Of a DNA stretch of 64,000 nt, positions 12,471 to 26,306 are shown in pieces. Made by a program: the position numbers and the translations under genes. The stretch spans positions 8,197,033 through 8,261,032 of the forward strand of contig NW_002060944.1 in NCBI RefSeq assembly GCF_000150275.1, in the 5' to 3' direction. A model generated the notes under the pieces. The model worked only from the letters and a program-made list of their open reading frames with translations. It was not told the origin of the DNA and searched no databases. Numbering within the stretch: position 1 is the stretch's first letter; each line of letters opens with the position of its first letter. The DNA comes from Trichoplax adhaerens (lineage: Eukaryota > Placozoa > Uniplacotomia > Trichoplacea > Trichoplacidae).

Positions 12471-14792
12471 ATAGACTGGATGCCCGTAATGAGAGTGTGA
12501 GAGTGAGGTATTGTACCAGCGCCAGCAGACGTTTAAACGCGATGTGGAACTGCTGTCCAAAACTCCCATGTTGAACTAGTCTGCAGCTTTTTTTCATCCA
12601 AAGGTGAAAAAAATCCCTTTCCTCTTTCCATCCACGTGCTCACGTCTCTTTGGCTTTCCTTTTATTGCCTTAGAGTATAGCAACCGCAAATTAGCAAGTA
12701 TCCCTTTACTGCTGATGCTACTCTATTCCATGCTAAATAGACCTTAGCTTTGTAGTAAAATCAGTACTCGATCCAAGCTTATCCCCCCAAATGACTCGTC
12801 TTGTTCAACATCTTATCCATCAGGTCGAAGGGCCATCGACTGTACAGTCTACACTAAGAGTGTAGAATGTACATATAGAAGTGTCCGTACAGTGTATATG
12901 GCTGTTTAGGATGGCACTCGAGAGCCTGCTTTAGCACTCTCAAACAGTACCAATTTAGTAAAGTACACTGTATGTATACTTCTTCCTGACTGGACCATGG
13001 ACCCCTGGCTTGTTAACAACTTGCACGGGAGGATTTTCCACTTACAGTCAGTACTGACTGTATCATATTGCTGACATGCAACATCGATGAGAACGCTAAA
13101 CTGCAGCTGTACAGTACTTAGCTGTCCCCGTAGATGGACCTCTGCCTTGCTAGTAAACAAATGCCACGATAGACAGACAGTAGACGTACAGAATCATAGA
13201 TTTACAACGCCAACTACAACTACTATATGGACGTAGAGAGTGAATTCCTGCTTGCAAGCAAGATGAGAAATAGTGACATTTTAACCCTTCTAATGCTGAG
13301 TACTATTTTAAGAAGAAATTTTTTCAAAAACGAAGCGATTTTTTAGCTTTAAAACCTTGTAAAAGACTAATTTATAGTGCTAGAACTGCAGGATAACGTC
13401 CATCTTGTTCGCCATTTTAAATGCTTCTAGTATAAACTGAATTGTTTCCATACGGCAACAAGAAGTCTAAGAGCAACTGCGACAGCGGCTGCGCGACTAA
13501 TAAAGGTTAAACTACAGCAGCATTACTCTAGTGGGCAAGATGACAACGCTAACTGCAACTTCCACTTGAACTGTATAGGATTTTATCCATTGCCTTCGCA
13601 CCTACAGTATGCCCAGTACCATCGAGAAAATTTGAAAACGTCACGCTTGCGCAATGAGTAACCTTGGAAACGAAAAATTCCCTCGCCTTGTAACGTATTT
13701 TGATGATCATTATTCGAGCCGTGGATAGGAGGATATTCTATCACGTTGCAGCTCGATTGCAAGCCAAATAAGGTTGATTATTTTCATGTTGGTGCCAATG
13801 CAACACCTATTTTAAAACCTATCATTTTTATATCTTATCCAGTACGATCGTTGCTATCCAGTTTACGTTGCTACCCTTGCATACGGACAGTATGCGACCA
13901 CAACGTTGACTGTTGCAAGTGCAGCATCCTGTCGCGCTCATAAAGTAATACATAATGACATAAGCAATCTACAAGAAAACTTACCAATGTTCATACATAA
14001 TAACAATAATAATAACAATCATAGTATATTGCTTGAACCATTATACCGTAGTCAGTACTAGCCTAGGAGAAGCGATTGAAGATACAGTACATCACCTACT
14101 CTCGTGTAATTGTCATCTTAAAGAATTAAATAGTATTAAAGTAATTCAACATACGAGTACAGTCAACAATTCAAGCCGGGCACAACCGCATACTGTAATC
14201 GATATCCAATTGGATTATTTATATATATCGCCATATATAAACTACAGGAACATCAATAAGTCACTTCCATGGCCTAGGATTGACTATATTTTTATCCGTA
14301 GTAATAACCATCTTGATATGCTATAGAGATAGTATAATACGCTTTGACCTGAATGCATCGTTATAGTAAACAGGTAAAATTGGACGTCAAAAGTTCGATA
14401 TCTGCAGTGATCGATTTATATTTAAAATATAGCATGCTCGTAATATCTTTAATTCAATCATTGAGTTATCGCATATCGAATTTTTGTAGCTTAATGATGC
14501 AAGACACTTCCTTTAAAGATACCGCTTTTTTTTTACCGTGATTCTTCAATCTTATTGCTAATTCTTATGACACGATATATCACAAAAATTACATAACGGT
14601 CTTATTCTACTGATTATAAATTCTTAAATTTACAGTACTGTAGTGATATATTCTTCCATAATTGTAATTAATCACGCAACTTTAAACAAATAACGGCTAA
14701 TCTTCAATATATGTAGGTGATTAATTCTATTAGGAGCAATACCATCGACTTGTGTCCGTTAAATATCGATAGACTATAGTTGGTCACTCGAC
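12471..14792. other. intergenic region upstream of CEP131
   Basis: No supported gene. The first part (to about 13.2 kb) continues the TACAGTA/TACTGTA-rich composition of the array. From about 13.9 kb the DNA returns to the AT-rich background with short AAT/ATA runs. The CEP131 promoter and 5' UTR should lie at the right end of this stretch, but no specific element can be identified. Confidence 0.5.
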
Positions 14793-17700
14793 ATGTCATC
14801 CAATAAGAGAGTATCAAGTAGCAAATTTGGCATCGATGGAACATCCATTACTTCTGGTAGATCGAATTATTCCGCACCTAATTCTGCAAGGAGTACATCT
14901 AGCCGAAGCTCGCTCAGTAGCTTTTTTAACTCACAACCAGTAAAAGGGGCTAGAGGGAAGGTGAGCCCATACACTATCATACTATTTATACCAATTCTAC
15001 GAATAACGTTTGTCTATATTTATGCGGTACATAAGTAGTAAGCCGATAAAATCATAAGCATAAAACTAGTAACGATATTCCTTTACTTTGCTTTTTACCT
15101 TTAACTCTTGTAGCAATTTTGTCAAACAGTAACTCGATGCACAGATCTATCCTTATAGAAATTCTACCATTACAGTAAAGCTAAAATGAAGTTCATTAGG
15201 CAGACCGAGATTCCTATCGTACAGTACAAATTAAATGATAAGCATATTTAATTTTTCTATTTCGTTTATACACTGATAATCTTTGTATATAAGTAGATGA
15301 TTACAAAAAGACTATCTCTTAAGGATTTTCTACTTATTCAAAATATAGCTGATATCAGATAGCACCTATAGAGAAAAGTATTTGAACAAGACTATAGATT
15401 ATCACATGTATCGACTGAAAATAATAAACTAGCTGGATCTAGACAGAGCTTTATTAATGTAAAATTACTGATATTACTTTAATAAAAACGCTTTAATTCC
15501 AGCCATTTTTTAATTCTGATCAATTATTCACCATTAATATATTTACCTGTACGGTAATCTGATTAATAGACGAGAAAAACTACATCATCTACCAACAAAA
15601 GTAAATCAACTGCAAAAGTTTCCAATGCACCTTCCAAGAATAGTCATACTTCAGATAGCTTAGAATCGACATTTAAACTTTCAAAGAGTAATGTTCAAAA
15701 TATTCCACACATATCCCATGGACCATTACAAAATGTCATGGAAAATTCAGCGATTAAAATTCAACGTTGGTACCGAAGACATGCAGCACGTAATAAAACG
15801 AGTAAAGCCGCGGTTCAACGCTTACTGATGGAGAAAAAGACAGCGATGGAGCGAATGAGAGCAGACCCAACAACTGCTTTGCCCACTGTAAATGTTAACT
15901 TAATCTACATAATAAAAAAGCGATAGACTCACTTATAAGCTACAATCATTTACCTTTAAAGATAAGGATACCAAATAAATGCTTACCACATTATTCGTTA
16001 CACCTTTACTTTTAGAGCGATATCATTCAAGCTAATGAAATCGAACGAAAGAAAAAGCGAGAAGACAAGGAACGTAAAGCTAGACAGTCAGCTATTGAAG
16101 ATTTACGCAGAAAGAGAGAAGAAAAACGATTAGAAAATCAACGAAAAGCTGAAGAAGAATTGGTATAAAACTGCAACGAATAACTATCTAATTCTATCTC
16201 TAGCACTTATAATCTATCTCAGTGGTCAATAATAAGCAGTGGCATCGCTTAAATTACCGTATATACATATATTAACGTTCATATTTATATGACAGCGATT
16301 TCTAGAAGCAAGCGGGAAAGTCTCCAAACTAAAATCAAAAACGACACCAAACCACCACCTTCCTAAATCGAGTAGCCCAAGAAGGTCACAGAATAAAAGT
16401 AGTGACATTATAGAATCTGGAAATGAAGTAAACAGACCTGGAACTTCAGCAAGTACTTCAAGAAAAGTAGACGAAATATTTCAAGTAATAAAACAAATCG
16501 ATAATAGAATCTGATAATTATAATAATCCTGATTGTTACCAAAAGATTGATTACAAGTTTAATTGATATTTAACATATTTCAAAAGAAAGAACGACGCTA
16601 ACAAATATTATAAATACTTTTAGGAGGGAATATCTTCTACAACTTTCGATCAAGGCGTCTCTTCAACAGTTTCTACTGCAAGAGAGCCAACGTAAGAATG
16701 CACCAGAATCTATTAATATTTGATATAGAATCTTTTGGGTCATTTCTAAGACATGAAATATTAAGTTTGAGTAATTTACTGTAAAATAAAACTCACGCGT
16801 TACATAATTGCTCACTACTTGATAAAATAGATTATCACTGATAAAGCAGCGATTCTACCTCGCGTATCGACTTTTCGAATGTTTCATTCGTCTATCTTTA
16901 TATGATGATTTATAACTAATAGATATTGTTGTCTTAATCAGTATAACTAAGCAACTTTGACTAGGCATATGTGTTTTATCTAGATTTATTTATTTACTCA
17001 TTACCGTAATTTTTCCACAATTTAGAGAGAATTCAACAAGCGCTAGCGCTAAGAAAACAGCACTTGATGATCTTATGGAAACACTAAAGCTGCTCGAGGA
17101 GGCTCCTGAAGAGCTAAAACATCCAAAAGAAGATACTACTACGCGATCTAACCTATCAAACTGGGGTAAGACAGCAAGTTAAAAGTTACTAGCCTTTTGA
17201 AAATTCAGGACATTTCTATTACCTGAATAAAGTACAATAGTAAATGTTATGTATTAATCATTTTAACTGCAATGAATTGTGCTTAGATCGTGATCACTTA
17301 GAAGATGATGCCGGTGTAGGAAATTACGAAGATAAGGCAAGTATCGAACTGTATAGTTATAGAATTAGTAAAAATATCGCAAAATAGCTCTTAAGAGCTG
17401 GTAAAATGTATTACTTCAGCATAATTCCTCTAAAATTTCATTATTGCATGCATATTAAAATTGATTACATTAAAATCAATCTAAAAGTAGCGCTCTATAA
17501 TATAGAGAGGCTTTTTATCGAATAAATTACTAAAGTCAATGTTAAGGAATTTAGTGAAATTAAAGCAAACAGTAAAAGCCTAAAATGTCTCTCGTGTACA
17601 GTTACCAGCGCTTTTAAAAATTATTTGAAAGTATGTGTACATATTGGCATGTCCTACCCATTAGGTTTAGATTATATGCGGATTCTATTAAATAAAAGAT

Positions 17701-20700
17701 GAGTTACTTTCATGTAATATCAGATACGATAGCTTTACAATTTACATAATTATTAGCCAAATTTAATACGCTAGATATTTGAAGGTAAAAATCGATTTTT
17801 TGAAAATGTATATACAGGTATAATATACCGTAGCGTTAGACGTAGTATACGAGTGCTAATCAGTTACGTTCAAAAATTTTTTCTATCTGGCATATATAAA
17901 TGCACTTGGTCTAAAATTATCATCTCGAAATATCAATTTTCCGATTGTTACTAGGTTTACTTGTCAGCAGAACAACTCTATAAGCTTAATTCGAATAAGT
18001 AAGTCTAATAAATTACACCTATGATAACTAAGCTCAAATATTAAGATTATCTTGCCTTTACTATCGTATTATTTACAAATTAATCTATTTCATTCCTTCA
18101 TTCAATACACTAATCATACCAATCTATTTTACAACGATTACAGCAACAGAGCAACTGGAACTCTTTCGGACGCAAAGCTACAGTAATACATCATGATTCT
18201 AATGCTAATCAAGAGCTATTAGTAAAAATTAAATATCCTCGTACTTTTAACTATAAGTTAAAATTTGCTTTCATTGGTAACTTAAGAGAATCCTAATTAA
18301 CAACAACATTTGAAATAATTTCTTATATGGCAGGAGTATACTTACTTATTTAGACGATATAGAGAAGGTTGATGTTGCAACGACTAGTAATAAAAGCCTA
18401 GTAAGTCTCTGGCCACTCAAATAGTAAAATGTTCAAATGCTGAGAAATCATCTTTCTTTTAGCTTGTATAAAGCAATTTTTAAATTTAAGCTGACAGAAA
18501 ATATTTTCTAGTGACATTCCTTCAATGCTAAAAGTTGGGGTAAACTTTTATTATCATCTTCACCTAACGTATAGGATCCGATCGAAACTACGGCTCAAGA
18601 TTTACAGCTACCAAGTGCTCGAGAATCAAATCGGTAACACTTGAAATTTCTGCAATAGAAACCTAGTATTTTAATCGCTACTATAGTATCAAGAAATATG
18701 GATAAATTACATTCTGCTAAGTATCTAAATTTGGTACAGTCTAACAAGAAATGCAATGTATTTTCTCCGTCATTTTATCCGTTCGATTATGGCATGATAT
18801 AGCTAGAACTCAAGCAATAGCTATTTTGGTAATTGTTGTAACTTTCTTTTTCTAGAGATGATGATCAATATATAGAATCAGCATCAGCAATGGCCTCTGA
18901 TGTAAATGCCGCAATTTTAAGACAAAAATTACAATTAGATGAAAAGTCGCGAGCGGTCGAAGTGTTAAATCAAGCAATTGTACGCCAAGTTAATTTAAGC
19001 TAATACCGTAGACGATTTAAAGTACTAAATTGTAATATTCCTATCACAGAAAGAACAACAAGAATTATCCATCAAGCACACTAGAGAACAAGAAAAAGAT
19101 TTAAAAAGAAGGCTTGCAATCCAGCGTCAAGAATATGAAACAACAATACAGCGGCATGTTACTTTCATTGATCAGGTAGGTTTTAGAGATGGAAGTTTTA
19201 TTTTACAAAGTATATTTCTCCTTAGGACACACTATTCATATTTCAATTTCATTACTAGTTGATAGATGATAAAAATACGCTTAGTCAAAAAAATGAAGAA
19301 ATAATTCAAAAATTGAAGGAGATAGACAAAAAGTATTATCACAAAGTGAAAGCGATGGAAGAGAGGTAAAGTCCTGTATTTTTGCAGTTTTTACTCGAAA
19401 ATGGTTAAAGAGATTTAATTTTCATTCTAAGGCTGATCCTAACATTTTTCTTATCGACACTAAATAAAATGTTTTATTAGGCACGCTAGCGAAATTAACA
19501 AGCTAAAAGAAGTAACATCTGCAGCTGAGAAAATGCGACGAGAAAAATGGATTGAGCAAAAAAGTAGAGAAATAAAGGTGGGAGAAATTAGTAATCATAA
19601 GATAAATTTCATATCTTTATGTAAGAGCGCTAAGATCATATTCTTACGCTATGTTCGTATGACAGGAAATGACGGTTAAAAGTATGGAGCCAGAAATTCA
19701 ACGATTAATTGCTAAGCATAAAGCGGAAATTAAACGTCTTCAGTCGATGAATCAAGCAGAAGTTTTGCAAGCAGATGAAAGAGCTAGCGTTCGTTTTGTA
19801 AAACAAATTGAAAATTTACGAGAACAGTTAGATCAAGAAAAGGACGCTGCTTGTGAGAGGGAAAGACAAACTGCAAAAGAAAGGTCTGACTATATTTAAA
19901 TGTGATCGATAGATTTAATTATTTTGGAACTACTAAAGTAAACATTTTTACGTATGTTAGGCTGCCGTTTTAAAATTTGTGATACATAGTATGCCATCTA
20001 TCGATCATTTTATTCTTAAAATGAATCCACATTTACATAATTAGCTGTAATATTTCGCAAGAGAAATACAGATCGAGCAAATTATGGCAATATTTAGTTC
20101 AATTTTTGAATCTATTTTCCTTGCTGACTTCAACATTTTAAAGCCAATTTTATATGATATAGTATGCATGAAGTGTTATAATAATCTACGGGTTGTAATT
20201 AGCCTTGCTTACCTATTTTATGCGGGGAAAAAGAGCATAAACCCATTCAGTTCATAGCATGCATAAATTTAACTTATATCATTTAGAAAGTGATTATACT
20301 TTGCAATATCAGATCAAAACCTATATCAATTATCTTCTTTAAAAGTTCCTTAGGGCGATTATCCCTAAATACAATCGTTGTTAACTTGCATTATAAAATT
20401 TTATGACTTATTCATAGCTATTAAACAAGCTATTTTAGAGTATTAAAATGAAGTTTGTCAAGTAATTTTGTAGACAGGAATATCTATATCCTGTGATAGA
20501 GTGTAGTGACTTTGGACAAGGATCTTTTCATGTTTCATATTTTAAAAAATTCATGCTTTCCAAAGTCAAGACCTTCAATGTCATATAATATGAGCGCTAA
20601 AGTCCTTTCGATATTCATTTCATTTTTTAATATAAAGTTAGCACTATCTTTATGTGAATATTAAACAGAGTTACAATATGAGGATAAAGCTAATTTGGCT

Positions 20701-23462
20701 ATCAACAATCCATTTTTCAAAATGTGTTAGAATGGAAAAACAACTTGCCATGGAAGAACAATCTTACCAACAACAACGTCGTAGGCTATATACTGAAATT
20801 CAGGAAGAGAAGGAGCGAATGGCCGAACAAGCTAGAAGACAACGAAAAGAATTGGATCACAAACTAAGAGACATACAAGTAAGTAGAGTTTATAGTCATT
20901 ATCATGGAAAGCTTTTTGAATTTATGACCACTGATAATAAAGAAATAATTTCTGCGAGTATCGCTATTTCACTAGTGGAAAGAAGTAATTTCGCTCTAAG
21001 CTTATGGACTGTTTATAAATTTTCTGCGATAGGAAAATCAAGAAAAAGCATTAGAAAAATTAAAGATACAATACGAAGCAACTATCTCAGAGAAAGAGAG
21101 ACGACATCAGGTAAAGCGGCATTTACTATACGAGCGATATTGGCTAATTTCTATTTACTACAAAATAACGGCAACATATTAACTATGCAGTAACTCTTTA
21201 GCCTAGTACCAAGTGTACTGTATGTATAATAAATAGTAAAATGTTTTATTTGATGATGGCTAGAATGAAGTTAGAGATATTGATGAGAGGTTAAAAATCG
21301 AAAAGGAGGCCTGGGAAGAGAATTATATGAAGAAACAGGTAATCGCTCATACCCTACTATCGAAAAGCATATTTTCACGGGTATAGATATCTATAGTTAA
21401 TTTTCTACAATACTGTAATTCTCAGCTACAAGGGAGGATATTCATGGTTATGATATAAGCTACATCGATATTGCGAATATTGAAACTATTGTAAATGAAT
21501 AGATGTCTATCATTTATACATAGTCAATGGTATAAAATTATTAGCCTGTGCTTGTACTGCATTTGCCATCATATTTTGATCGGCTTAGTAGGTTTCTGAA
21601 GAATATAGAGTATATCACTATATTAAAGTGATTGAATTAAACGATATTAATGATTCCAATATGCATAGGGAGTAATTCTAGCTGCGAAAGAGCGAGAATT
21701 GAAAGAAGCTGTTAAAAGAGGAAGAGATCAGGTAAAGTATATCGAGGAGATAGTATATTGCCATAGCACTGTATAATACTTGTTATTCTCTCTGCTAAAA
21801 TCGGTTATCATTGTAATTTTTTACATATTTCGATTAGGAAATTGAAATGGTTATAAATCGGCTAGAAGAAGAAGCCCAAAAGGCTAGAGAGGAAACAGAA
21901 AGACAAGCGGAATCTCGTATTTCGTAAGCGATAATTGCAAGAGTCCAATTTTGAATATTTTCGATTCTTTCCCAATCTCAATACGGTTATCAATAGGCTA
22001 AATCATTCATTTCGATATAATATAGATCCATATTTAATTAAATCTACAGTCTAATTCTCAAGCTATCGAGATTGTATTTAATTGATTAATTTTGTACAAA
22101 GATTGTAATGTTACAAGACTATAGGATGATCCGCCATTAAAATGGCTGAATTGTCCCACACTTTATAAGGCGTAGTTATTATATTCAGGCTATTTATTAA
22201 TTATAATCAATCAATTTCGTAGGAGAATTCGAGAGAAATACACCATTGAGTTAAAAGAAGCTGAAAAATCAGAGAGGAATACAATTGAAAAATTTAATGA
22301 GCTTAAGGTAACATTTAGAAAGAAAAGATTTATTGTTGCGCCGTGCAGAGCTCTTATCGAGATGAAAATTAAGCCATGCTGTGACGTTCATTAATATTGT
22401 ATAATCTTGTATTTTTATTCTTTCTTTTCTGATTTTAGGATCGTAATATCAATTTAGAAGGTGAATTAACCGAATGTAAAAGGTTATTAGCTCAACGAGA
22501 ACAGTACATCATTGAAATAGAGGAGGTAACTTTTTCAATGCTATATAGCACTGCAAAACTGAAAGATTATCTAAGAAACTTTGAGTTTGCAATAATTCTT
22601 CTTTTCTACTTAAACCCACGATTAAATTCTTATATCGGTACTCATATGACGATTAGGTAAAGAACAAGTTAAGTAAAGAAAGAGACAATGTAACTGACAT
22701 TGTCAGGCAAGAATTTGCTGATAGGTAAGATTTAGCCTAAGGTGATCTCGTTGATAGGATGAAGGAACTAGCAATAGTCAATTCGTTTCATATTGTTATC
22801 CACAAGAACTTTACCTTTAAATCGATGCAAGTAAATTGCATTCATTGAACCCATTTATTTTGATACTATAATTAATAGATTAGTGGTTACCGAAGAAGAG
22901 AATAAATCTTTAAAATTAGAAATGAACGAACTAAGGGCACGTTGTAAATTAGAAGTGGATCGAATTACAAAACAGAAAGATGAAGAATTGGATACAGTTC
23001 ATACTCGGTATTTCTATCATAACAGAAACGAAGCGTGCATTGACAATTTAAAAGTAGAAATGTCTTGCCGTTGTGGTTGTCTTAAAATATCTTTGAATTT
23101 TTTTCTCCTATCAGAGTAAAACAAGCCCTGGCAAGAAAAGAAGAAACCTTGAATTCGCTGCGATCACAGCATCAGGTTTGTTTTTGTATCATTGCATTTA
23201 TCATAATATCTAAGGGCCAAGATTGTTCAAGGTCTAGCATTCTACTTTAAGAATCAATTTTGGTATGAATATTATTCACATGTAAAGTCCATTACAAGCT
23301 TTATTATTGCGATTGTTATAAGCTGCTACTAGTCAATTTGGAAGAGGAGTAGCGTATACACTTACTATTACTAATGTTATTTTATTTTATTAGTCTGCCA
23401 TTAAACGGGCTGATCATCTAGAAATGTTATTGGAAGCGCAACGAAAACAATTATTACGTTAG
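14793..23462 (+). CDS. CEP131: centrosomal protein of 131 kDa (AZI1), many short exons
   Basis: CEP131 is a centriolar-satellite and ciliary-base protein needed for cilium formation. Exon 1 (14793-14960) is Ser-rich and starts MSSNKRVSSSKFGIDG. The next coding exon carries an IQ-like motif, AIKIQRWYRRHAARNKTSK, as in vertebrate CEP131. A long coiled coil follows through more than 20 exons. Diagnostic segments near the C-terminus are EEQSYQQQRRRLYTEIQEEK, ELKEAVKRGRDQEIEMVINR, RNINLEGELTECKRLLAQRE, TDIVRQEFADR and VKQALARKEETLNSLRSQHQ. The last exon begins at 23394 with SAIKRADHLEMLLEAQRKQ and ends at TAG 23460-23462. Order and wording follow the human protein (about 1,080 aa) to its C-terminus, so the gene is complete. 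I chose the 14793 ATG because it opens a 56-codon exon ending at a GTGAGC donor in frame with the next exon. Middle exon limits are approximate. Confidence 0.94.
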
Positions 23463-24479
23463 TTTATTTTCGAATAATTTCACTGGTAGGATTCAAGAGA
23501 TGGCTGTAATTATTGCTATTGTAAATAGGAATTGGATCATTTTTGAGCGGGTTATTTCTATCATGACAAATGTAAAACTTATGCATCTATTTTAACGATG
23601 GTAATAAACGATGACTTTTCTACGATACGTTTTCTGTCATAATATCTCAGCTTTTTATAGTCTCTACGCAAGAGGTTTAGGGAAAGAAATGAATAATTTC
23701 TCTAATTCCGAAAATTAAAAGAGAACCATTATGGATTTTGGAATTCTCTGTTCTGAAAATACAACTGATATCAAAAACTGACGGATACTTTTTATGTCAG
23801 TAAAATCAAATTGGGGAATAGAAATAATTACAATAATTATAATAATCAACTCTTTGAGAGAGACTGTTAAGCTGTAATTAATAGAATTAACTTGTTGGAT
23901 AACTATGTCGTCAACATTAAATTTGCCAATTCTGTATGATGTTGCTGCAATAGAAAATTCAGTTTCCACTGAATTTTAAACCTGAATAAGCAGATTAGCT
24001 TTTAAGACAAGTAATCGGGATTGCGGTAGTACATGTTTCTAGGAGTAGACATGTTTGAATCAGCTAAACTGTACTGCTATTTTATGCTGTCCACCAAAGA
24101 ACAAAATAACTCGACAGAATCGATCTCTAAAAGAAGATCATGATGATCAGCATAGTCTACAATAGAAATTGGATAGCACACCATTCGTAGATAACGTTAT
24201 TTTCAATTGCATAAACTCTATGTGGAGTTGAGGGTAAAAGATCTTTCCCTTTTTGGACAAATACACTATCCATCATGTTCCTCGCATCATTGACTACGTC
24301 CTGCCATGATGCAGATAAAATCATTTCGTACGATAATGAATCCATAACAAGATTAGTGTGTAGAGAAATAAATCCACTGAAAGAAATATGGCTGATGTGA
24401 TCTGAAGAAAATTGGATAGCACACTATCAGTACATGATGCTTTATCAAATGCAATGGAAATACATTAACCTTTCTACTG
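23463..24479. other. intergenic, CEP131 3' side
   Basis: AT-rich sequence after the CEP131 stop. No recognisable gene; short minus-strand open frames here have no family resemblance. The right end grades into the tandem array. Confidence 0.5.
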
Positions 24480-25390
24480 CATTCCAGCATCAAGGGTCTA
24501 TAGCATTTTAGGATCGAGGTCATTAAATCCAGCAGCTCCCTTTTAGGATGTATACGGATCAGCGACAAGGTAAAATTATCAACTACTGAATTGCAGCATC
24601 CAGAATCTATCGTCTAATGCTTTTTAGGATAAGTCATCGAGATATATGAGAGTCCAGCAGCTTCCTCGTAGAATGTATACAGATGAGGGAGATGATAATC
24701 GTCAACTTCTGAATTGCTGCATGGAGAGTCTATCGTCTAGTGCATTTTAGCATAAATCATTGAGGTATACGATAGAGTCCAGCAGCTTCCTCGTAGAATG
24801 CATACGGATCAGTAAGATGGTGAAATTATAATCATCAACTACTACATTATAGGATGGAGAGTCTATCGTCTAATGCTTTTTAGGATAAAAGTAAGTCATT
24901 AAGGCATACGCGTACGATAGAGTTTAGTAAATCCCTCGTAGATTGTATTTGGACTGGTGAAATGGTAAATTATAATCATCAACTACTGAATTGCAGCATG
25001 GAGAGTCTATCGTTTATCGCTATTTAGGATAAGTCACTAATATCTACGATAGAGTGTCGCAGCTTCCTCGCAGAATGCATATGGATCAGTGAGATGGTAA
25101 AATTATAATCATCAATTACTGAATTGCAGCATGGAGAGAGTCTATCGTTTATCGCTATTTAGGATAAGTCACTAATATCTACGATAGAGTCCCGCAGCTT
25201 CCATACGGATCAGTGAGATGGTAAAATTGCAATCAACTACTGAATCGCAGCATGGAGAGTCTATCTTCTATTGCTTTTTAGGAGAAGTCATTAAGACATA
25301 CGATAGAGTTTAGTAGATCCCTCGTAGAATGCATACAAATCAGTGAGATGGTAAAGTTATAACCATCAATTATTTGAAGAGATACAAACC
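24480..25390. repeat. tandem repeat array, about 7 diverged units of 110-145 bp
   Basis: The phrase GAGAGTCTATCG with variants recurs near 24493 (degenerate), 24605, 24727, 24858, 25003, 25140 and 25258. Each copy is followed by a variant of TAATGCTTTTTAGGATAAGTC and then by a variant of CAGCTTCCTCGTAGAATGCAT and ATCAGTGAGATGGTAAAATT. Copies differ by substitutions and small indels, so the array is old. It lies between CEP131 and the ATF7IP-like gene and carries no coding frame. Confidence 0.87.
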
Positions 25391-25899
25391 AAGTGAAAGT
25401 AGTAATTTATGATTAAACTGCGAGCTGCACTTAATTTAGTATGGCCATTCCGTCATGGCATACGGAAGGCAAATTCATGAATTAAAACTAGACAGTATTC
25501 TTTCTTTCTTTGAGTAGTCCCGATCTAGAGGATGGCCATCAGAATGAAATTTTAAACTTTTACTCCAAATGAATATTCCACAATCTGAAAGGTTTTCTTT
25601 CCAACCGGCATGAAAAGCTGACGTATTGTTCATTCTTCATCCAGCTCTTGCAATTCCGCCATACTTTTCTGCAGGTAGCAGGAAAAGCGTAAAACTGGCC
25701 ATCACAGACGAACGAATTAAGTGGTACTACGCAAAGACGCATAGCATATATACGTATAGATGATAGAGATATGAAAAGTATTTTATCATCTGTATGGCAT
25801 ATACAGTACATCAATAATCATCATGACAGTATTATCATTAATAATTATTATTATTTTTGGGAGTACAAGTATTCCCTATGTAAGGGATAGCAATCGTCG

Positions 25900-26298
25900 T
25901 CATCTCCGGCACCCCTGCAGGGTTTCATCCATGCAGGTTTTCAACTGGCGTTGGCTTTGCCTTGGCAGGATGTATTTATTTATGCTTGCTACGGGTTTCG
26001 ATTTCAGTAGCCACTTCTCCTCTTCGTCGAATGGTGTGCCTTTGCCCTTTCTTTCCTCGGCTCGAGCACTTTCCGCTAGGTTTCTTGATTCATTTCGGCC
26101 ATTTTCTTCCTTGTACTGTAATATTGCAACATTGCACCGTGGACGGCCGGCATACTTTCAATGTACCATACCACCAATCGAGGCTACAGTAACAACATTG
26201 ACTAATGTAGCCAATAGGCTGACTATCAACCATCGTTTAGGATACTGGAGTAGTCGAATCGAGACAGTCAAGAATTGATCTTGCTGCTGGATTGCCAT
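25900..26298 (-). CDS. candidate two-exon gene, divergent from the ATF7IP-like gene
   Basis: I do not recognise it. On the minus strand, ATG at 26296-26298 opens MAIQQQDQFLTVSIRLLQYP followed by a hydrophobic stretch (WLIVSLLATLVNVVTVASIG) that could be a signal anchor. A second frame, 25900-26115, begins right after a TTACAG acceptor and stays open for 71 codons to TGA. It is rich in Glu, Lys and Arg (ESARAEERKGKGTPFDEEEK). The two can be joined in phase by a ~50-bp intron with a weak GTACAT donor, or by an earlier GTAGCC donor. This patch is visibly richer in G and C than its surroundings, as coding DNA here tends to be. The start lies only 8 bp from the opposite ATF7IP-like ATG, so both cannot have ordinary separate 5' UTRs unless transcripts overlap. 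It may instead be GC-rich promoter sequence. Confidence 0.28.
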
Positions 26299-26306
26299 TT
26301 GCAACG

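Noticed and set aside
14033-14326. 97-codon plus-strand frame ending PRIDYIFIRSNN, reminiscent of the RIDYIF motif of endonuclease/exonuclease/phosphatase domains in LINE elements
   Set aside because: Only this short phrase fits; no other endonuclease motifs or reverse transcriptase segments are present nearby, so chance is more likely.
25823-26278. 151-codon plus-strand open frame upstream of the ATF7IP-like gene
   Set aside because: Its Ser/Phe/Leu-rich composition looks like the antisense of the Glu/Lys-rich minus-strand frame at 25900-26115, which is the better coding candidate.
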